64,000 nt of DNA from Buchnera aphidicola (Brachycaudus tragopogonis) (GTDB taxonomy: Bacteria > Pseudomonadota > Gammaproteobacteria > Enterobacterales > Enterobacteriaceae), in NCBI RefSeq assembly GCF_964059175.1, contig NZ_OZ060418.1, positions 1 through 64,000 on the forward strand, given 5' to 3'. Position 1 is the stretch's first letter; each line of letters opens with the position of its first letter. The position numbers and the translations under genes are program-made. Below, in pieces: positions 59,014 to 64,000 of this stretch. The notes beneath the pieces were generated by a model. The model ran no database searches. It saw only the letters and a program-made list of their open reading frames with translations, and was not told the origin of the DNA.

Positions 59014-59835
59014 ATGTGTTTTTCAGAAACATCAAAAATATGGAATAAAATTGTTTGTAAAGTTTCTTGTTTGTTACATGAAGAACCAATTTTATCAGAT
59101 TTTTATACAAATAGTATTTTAAAACATAAAAATTTATTCCATTCTTTAAGCTATATATTAGCAAATAAATTATCTACATCTATGATTTCTGAAAAAAAAA
59201 TGCAAAGTATCTTTAATGATATATATTTAAATAATCCTTCTATATTAAATATTGTAGTTGAAGACATGAAAGCTGTATTAAAAAAAGATCCAGTAGTAAC
59301 AGATTATTTTACACCTTTGTTATACTTTAAAGGGTTTCATGCATTAGAATCTTATAGATTAAGTCATTATTTATGGAGCATGAAAAAAACGTCATTTTCT
59401 ATATACTTACAAAGTAGGATTTCTGCTGTTTTTTCAGTTGATATTCATCCTGCTGCTTGTATTGGGTCTGGTGTCATGTTAGATCATGCGACTGGTATTG
59501 TTATAGGAGAAGGTGTAATTATAGAAGATGACGTTTCTATTTTTCATTCAGTTACCTTAGGTGGAACTGGTAAGAACAGTAGTAAAAATAGACATCCTAC
59601 TATTAGAAGAGGAGTTATTATAGGTGCTGGAGCAAAAATATTAGGAAATATTGAAGTAGGTTTAGGAGCGAAAATAGGTGCCGGTTCTATAGTGTTAAAA
59701 AATGTTCCTGCATATGTAACAGTAGTTGGAGTTCCAGCAAAAATTATTAATGAATTAGATAGTAAAAAATATTCTTCTAAAGAAAAAAGTAATGTATCAT
59801 ACATAAATAGCTTTCAATATGGAGATGGAATTTAA
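59014..59835 (+). CDS. cysE: Serine O-acetyltransferase
   Basis: Acetylates serine to O-acetylserine, the carbon skeleton for cysteine. It has 273 residues, as in E. coli. The C-terminal left-handed beta-helix shows HPAACIGSGVMLDHATG and VTLGGTGK with the catalytic His/Asp. The C-terminus is YGDGI, keeping the terminal Ile that in E. coli docks into cysteine synthase CysK. Loss of gpsA next to it agrees with missing phospholipid synthesis in Buchnera. A GGAG ribosome site precedes the ATG. Confidence 0.97.
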   Translation: MCFSETSKIWNKIVCKVSCLLHEEPILSDFYTNSILKHKNLFHSLSYILANKLSTSMISEKKMQSIFNDIYLNNPSILNIVVEDMKAVLKKDPVVTDYFTPLLYFKGFHALESYRLSHYLWSMKKTSFSIYLQSRISAVFSVDIHPAACIGSGVMLDHATGIVIGEGVIIEDDVSIFHSVTLGGTGKNSSKNRHPTIRRGVIIGAGAKILGNIEVGLGAKIGAGSIVLKNVPAYVTVVGVPAKIINELDSKKYSSKEKSNVSYINSFQYGDGI

Positions 59836-59855
59836 TTAAGTAATTACTTATTTTA

Positions 59856-59926
59856 TATAAAATAAAAACTTCTGTTTTTTACAAATATCATATTTGGATA
59901 TACTAGTACAGAAGTTTTATTTTATA
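59856..59926. terminator. Bidirectional terminator, cysE / rpoD
   Basis: TATAAAATAAAAACTTCTGT (59856-59875) pairs with ACAGAAGTTTTATTTTATA (59908-59926): 19 pairs with one bulged A. Loop of 32 bases. The outer A/T stem gives U-rich tails in both directions between these convergent genes. Confidence 0.75.
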
Positions 59927-59936
59927 TTGAATAAAT

Positions 59937-61775
59937 TTAATCATCTAAAAAACTACGCAATACTTCAGATCTACTTGGATGACGTAGTTTTCGCAGTGCT
60001 TTTGCTTCTATTTGACGGATTCTTTCTCGAGTAACATCAAATTGTTTTCCCACTTCTTCTAAAGTATGATCAGTATTCATGTCGATGCCAAAACGCATGC
60101 GAAGTACTTTTGCTTCACGTGCTGTTAGTCCTGATAAAACGTCATGAGTTGCTGATCGCAGACTTTCAGATGTAGCTGAATCTAGTGGAAGTTCTAGAGT
60201 TGTATCTTCAATAAAATCGCCTAAATGTGAATCATCATCATCTCCGATAGGTGTTTCCATTGATATTGGCTCTTTAGCAATTTTTAACACTTTTCTAATT
60301 TTGTCTTCAGGAATAAGCATTTTTTCAGAGAGTTCTTCTGGAGTAGGTTCTCGACCTATTTCTTGTAACATTTGTCTAGAGATACGATTTAGTTTGTTAA
60401 TTGTTTCAATCATATGAACTGGAATGCGGATAGTACGAGCTTGATCGGCAATAGAGCGAGTAATAGCTTGTCGAATCCACCAAGTTGCATAAGTTGAAAA
60501 TTTATAACCACGACGATATTCAAATTTGTCAACAGCTTTCATTAGACCAATATTTCCTTCTTGAATTAAATCTAAAAATTGCAAGCCTCTATTTGTATAT
60601 TTTTTTGCAATAGAAATAACTAAACGTAAATTAGCTTCTACCATTTCTTTTTTCGCGCGTCTAGCTTTTGCTTCTCCAATAGACATTCTTTTATTTATAT
60701 CTTTGACTTGTGCAATTGTTAAACCAGTTTCTTTTTCGATTTCAAGTAATTTTTTCATACTAATAAAAACAGCTTCTTTTACTTTTTTTAAATTTTCAGA
60801 CCATGGTTGATTTGCATTTTGTTCTTTTATAAACCAGTTGTGATTGATTTTTTTTTCTGAAAAAATTTTAATAAATTTTTTTTTAGGCATTTTGCATGTT
60901 TCAACACATAATTTCATAATAATTCTTTCTTGTATTCGAACTCTTTCCATCATATATCGCATATTATTAACTAAATGATCGAATTGTTTTGGTACTAAGC
61001 GAAATTGTTTAAAAACTTCTGAAAGATTATAAATTTCTAATAATGCATCTTTATGTTCTCTATTTTTGTTTTTAATTATATTGTTTGTATTATTATACTG
61101 AATACGTAATTCAGAGAATTTTTCATTAGCTAATTCTGGATCGATACTATTATCATCTTCATTTTCTTCTTGATTATTTTCTTCATCTTCTTCAGAAGTA
61201 TGTTCGTCATCTAAAATTTCTGCACCTATATGAATAGAGGCCGGAGAAAAAATTTCTTCTGCGTTAGGATCTACGAAACCAGTGATTATATCAGATAATC
61301 TTATCTGTCCAGTTTTAATTCGGTCATATTGTTCTAAAAGGTAAGTAATTGCTTCTGGATATTCTGAGACTGAACATTGGACTTGATTTATACCTTCTTC
61401 AATACGTTTGGCTATATCAATTTCTCCTTCTCTTGTTAATAATTCTACTGTTCCCATTTCTCTCATATACATACGAACGGGATCGGTAGTTCGTCCTAAC
61501 TCTGATTCTACACTAGATAAAACTTGTGTTGCTGCCTCGACTGCATCTTCATCTGTATCTGTATTTATTTCGTTTAAGATTAGATCATCGGCATCAGGTG
61601 CTTCTTCAACGACTGGAATGCCCATATCATTAATCATTTGAATGATATCATCGATTTGTTCAGAATCAATAATTTCTTCTGGTAAATGATCATTAACTTC
61701 AGCGTATGTTAAATACCCTTGCTCCTTACCATGTGTAACAAGTAGCTTAAGTTGCGATTTTGGGTTTTGATCCAT
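59937..61775 (-). CDS. rpoD: RNA polymerase primary sigma factor RpoD (sigma70)
   Basis: Housekeeping sigma factor. It has 612 residues (E. coli 613). Region 1.1 ([32 protein letters not shown] split over the first 32 residues), region 1.2 ([11 protein letters not shown]), an acidic linker (about 185-215), region 2 ([36 protein letters not shown], in parts) and region 4.2 ([20 protein letters not shown]) are all present. Last gene of rpsU-dnaG-rpoD. Confidence 0.98.
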   Translation of the reverse strand: MDQNPKSQLKLLVTHGKEQGYLTYAEVNDHLPEEIIDSEQIDDIIQMINDMGIPVVEEAPDADDLILNEINTDTDEDAVEAATQVLSSVESELGRTTDPVRMYMREMGTVELLTREGEIDIAKRIEEGINQVQCSVSEYPEAITYLLEQYDRIKTGQIRLSDIITGFVDPNAEEIFSPASIHIGAEILDDEHTSEEDEENNQEENEDDNSIDPELANEKFSELRIQYNNTNNIIKNKNREHKDALLEIYNLSEVFKQFRLVPKQFDHLVNNMRYMMERVRIQERIIMKLCVETCKMPKKKFIKIFSEKKINHNWFIKEQNANQPWSENLKKVKEAVFISMKKLLEIEKETGLTIAQVKDINKRMSIGEAKARRAKKEMVEANLRLVISIAKKYTNRGLQFLDLIQEGNIGLMKAVDKFEYRRGYKFSTYATWWIRQAITRSIADQARTIRIPVHMIETINKLNRISRQMLQEIGREPTPEELSEKMLIPEDKIRKVLKIAKEPISMETPIGDDDDSHLGDFIEDTTLELPLDSATSESLRSATHDVLSGLTAREAKVLRMRFGIDMNTDHTLEEVGKQFDVTRERIRQIEAKALRKLRHPSRSEVLRSFLDD

Positions 61776-61942
61776 AAGATGGCATCCAAATTCTGTTAAT
61801 TTTATGAAAATTGATTGACTATTTTGTCAATAATGAATAATAATAAAGTTATTTTACATTTTAAAATATATCAAAAAATATTCTTTTATCATTCTATTTT
61901 GAATAGATTTAAAGATCGTCTATTTTTAAATATTATTGTCTC

Positions 61943-63676
61943 TTATTTTTTTGATAATGCTTTATTAATAGACCAAATTTCTTTTTTTTCAATTGTAGTT
62001 AATCCTCTTATTCTTTCTTGTGCAATGAGATGTTCTTGTCTTTCTTCAAGAATTTTATCATATATATTCATTAATAAGTCTAAAAACATATTTTGAATTT
62101 CTTCTTGAACAATCATATGATCCCATCTAGATAAAATTTTTAAAATATTAATAATTTTAGTATCTCTATAAAACTCTAATAATTGACCTGTTTTGATATT
62201 AGGATTATCAAGACACGTTTTTAATATTTCTAAAAAAATAGGTAAACCTTTTACTTTTAAATTTTTAAATTTATTTATTGAAGGTGCTACTTTAGACAAA
62301 ATAGGATTTTGTATTAGCAATGCTATAAGAATTCTCATGGGAGTTCTTTGAATTTGAAACTGTAATCTACATTTTTTTTTAGTTTCATGCTCATAAAGAA
62401 ACTTTTCAAATTGATGATCATCTAAAATTCCTATCATCCTCCCTAATAGTTGACGTAAATAAATTCGTATTGTATCACTAGAAATGCTATTTATTAATGG
62501 TAATGCACGTGTACTTAAATGAAACTTATCGTCAGATGAGGATAGATTAATATTTTTTAATAAACATTTAAAAAAAAATTTAGGCATAGTAATTGCATTA
62601 TTAATACGTTCTTGAAAAGATTTTCTACCTTCTTTTCTAATAATTGTGTCAGGATCTTCATTTTTTGGTAATAATATAAATTTTAATGTTTTTTTATCCG
62701 ATATATATGGCAAAGCTTTTTTTAAAGTCCGCCAAGCTGCATTTTTCCCTGCATCATCACCATCATAGCAGTAGATAACTATATCAGTATTTTGAAATAG
62801 AAGCTTAATATGTTCGCTTGTTGTTGAAGTTCCTAACGAAGAAACAACATAATTAATATTATATTGTGTTAACGTTACAACATCAATATACCCTTCTACT
62901 ACTAATAAATATTTTGGTTGTTTGCATGTTTTTTTTATTTGATATAATCCATAAATGTGTTTTCCTTTATGAAAAATATCTGTTTCAGGTGAATTAATAT
63001 ACTTTGGAAAAGTATTATTGATTGAACGGCCACCAAAAGCGATAATTCTACCATGTTGATCTTGTATAGGGAATATGATTCGTCCTTGAAATCGATCATA
63101 TTTATATCCACTTTTATTAATATAAATTATATTATAATAGGCTAATTTTTCTTCTAGTTTTTTACTAATGTTTAGTTTTGTACAAAAATTTTTCCAATTT
63201 AGACTAGAAAACCCAATTAAAAAAAAATCAATCATTTTTTTATTAATACCTCTTTCAGCTAAATAATTATAAGCTGAATGAGTAATATTGATATTTTTTT
63301 GATATAATTTGCAAATCTGCTCCATAAATAAATATAAGTTTTGTTTTTTAACGTAATGATTGTCGTGTGTTTTATTTTCAAATGGTATTTTTATACCATG
63401 TATGAACGAAAGTTCTTCAATGCTTTCTATAAAACTTAAATGTTCATATTTCATTAAAAAATCAATAGCATTTCCATGAGCGTTACATCCAAAGCAATAG
63501 TAAAATTGTTTTTCATCACTTACAGTAAAAGATGGGGTTTTATCGTGATGGAAAGGACAGTTAGCTTGATAATTTTTACCGTATTTTTTTAAGTGAATTC
63601 GTGTGTTAATTAGTTCTACAATATTGGTTCGAAAAACTAGTTCGGTAATAAAATATTTAGGTATTTTTCCAGACAT
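61943..63676 (-). CDS. dnaG: DNA primase
   Basis: Makes RNA primers at the fork. It has 577 residues (E. coli 581). The zinc site is Cys40, His43, Cys61, Cys64, the same numbers as E. coli. The TOPRIM core shows [11 protein letters not shown] (catalytic Glu) and [12 protein letters not shown] (metal-binding Asp). The C-terminal DnaB-binding domain is present but divergent. It lies 167 bases upstream of rpoD. Confidence 0.97.
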   Translation of the reverse strand: MSGKIPKYFITELVFRTNIVELINTRIHLKKYGKNYQANCPFHHDKTPSFTVSDEKQFYYCFGCNAHGNAIDFLMKYEHLSFIESIEELSFIHGIKIPFENKTHDNHYVKKQNLYLFMEQICKLYQKNINITHSAYNYLAERGINKKMIDFFLIGFSSLNWKNFCTKLNISKKLEEKLAYYNIIYINKSGYKYDRFQGRIIFPIQDQHGRIIAFGGRSINNTFPKYINSPETDIFHKGKHIYGLYQIKKTCKQPKYLLVVEGYIDVVTLTQYNINYVVSSLGTSTTSEHIKLLFQNTDIVIYCYDGDDAGKNAAWRTLKKALPYISDKKTLKFILLPKNEDPDTIIRKEGRKSFQERINNAITMPKFFFKCLLKNINLSSSDDKFHLSTRALPLINSISSDTIRIYLRQLLGRMIGILDDHQFEKFLYEHETKKKCRLQFQIQRTPMRILIALLIQNPILSKVAPSINKFKNLKVKGLPIFLEILKTCLDNPNIKTGQLLEFYRDTKIINILKILSRWDHMIVQEEIQNMFLDLLMNIYDKILEERQEHLIAQERIRGLTTIEKKEIWSINKALSKK

Positions 63677-63702
63677 ATACTTTTATATTATAGATTTTAT
63701 GT

Positions 63703-63722
63703 CCGTTCTTAAATAAGAACGG
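63703..63722 (-). terminator. Hairpin between rpsU and dnaG
   Basis: CCGTTCTT, loop AAAT, AAGAACGG: a perfect 8-bp stem at the place where E. coli has the partial terminator T1. On the coding strand it is followed by ACATAAAATC rather than a U-tract, so its termination activity may be lost, leaving a processing or stability element. Confidence 0.55.
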
Positions 63723-63752
63723 TTTTAATAGTTTCGTTTTTTAAATACAGAT

Positions 63753-63980
<228 letters not shown>

Positions 63981-64000
63981 TCAACAATTTATTTTAATAA

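Noticed and set aside
59544..59804. 86-residue open frame antisense to cysE
   Set aside because: It is the complement of the hexapeptide-repeat coding region of cysE; no independent support.

Overview
The window is a stretch of a reduced, strongly AT-rich gammaproteobacterial chromosome. Gene content and order identify it as Buchnera aphidicola, the obligate nutritional endosymbiont of aphids. The proteins are Escherichia coli-like in sequence and length. The gene order follows the E. coli oriC-flanking region and its rrn/rpoBC neighbourhood, with many genes missing cleanly. Amino-acid biosynthesis genes are kept while most regulators and accessory genes are gone. I cannot name the host aphid or strain from sequence alone. 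An intact metR is kept, which my recollection suggests is not universal among Buchnera strains.

Layout. 1-249 looks like one flank of the replication origin: an exact DnaA box, a second near-match and a 17-T tract. 250-8911 (+) holds mnmG and the F1Fo ATP synthase operon atpBEFHAGDC. 8985-13933 (-) holds dnaA-dnaN-gyrB, divergent from 14392-18115 (+) rpmH-rnpA-yidC-mnmE. tRNA-Phe (-) follows, then groS-groL (+) behind a sigma32-type promoter. 20555-26429 carries epmB/efp, dnaT-dnaC, rsmD/ftsY and rpoH. 26598-36471 carries glmU-glmS, yigL, metR/metE, hupA and purH. 37209-49074 (-) is the secE-nusG-rplK-rplA-rplJ-rplL-rpoB-rpoC transcription/translation block, preceded by four tRNAs (Thr-Tyr-Gly-Thr). 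49949-57810 carries murB, metF, argE and argCBGH. 57942-59835 carries yibN, secB and cysE. 59937-63968 (-) is the rpsU-dnaG-rpoD macromolecular synthesis operon.

How the genes work together. The window combines core information processing (RNA polymerase, sigma70, sigma32, primase, DnaA/DnaC/DnaT, clamp, gyrase, ribosomal proteins, EF-P and its modifier), protein folding and export (GroESL, SecB, SecE, YidC, FtsY), energy (ATP synthase), cell-wall precursors (GlmS, GlmU, MurB), and steps supplying the host with essential amino acids: arginine (ArgE, C, B, G, H), methionine (MetE, MetF, MetR) and cysteine (CysE). PurH recycles AICAR, a by-product of histidine synthesis.

Genome decay is visible as gaps where E. 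coli has genes: rsmG/atpI, yidD, ftsEX, the genes between rpoC and hupA, purD, tufB, grxC and gpsA. No insertion sequence, prophage, CRISPR array, rRNA or clear pseudogene was found. I found no convincing novel multi-gene system. The observations worth a second look are mainly regulatory: an operator-like palindrome at dnaA, an atpE-atpF hairpin, a retained rplL-rpoB attenuator, hairpins without a U-tract, and a possible catalytically dead rhodanese.
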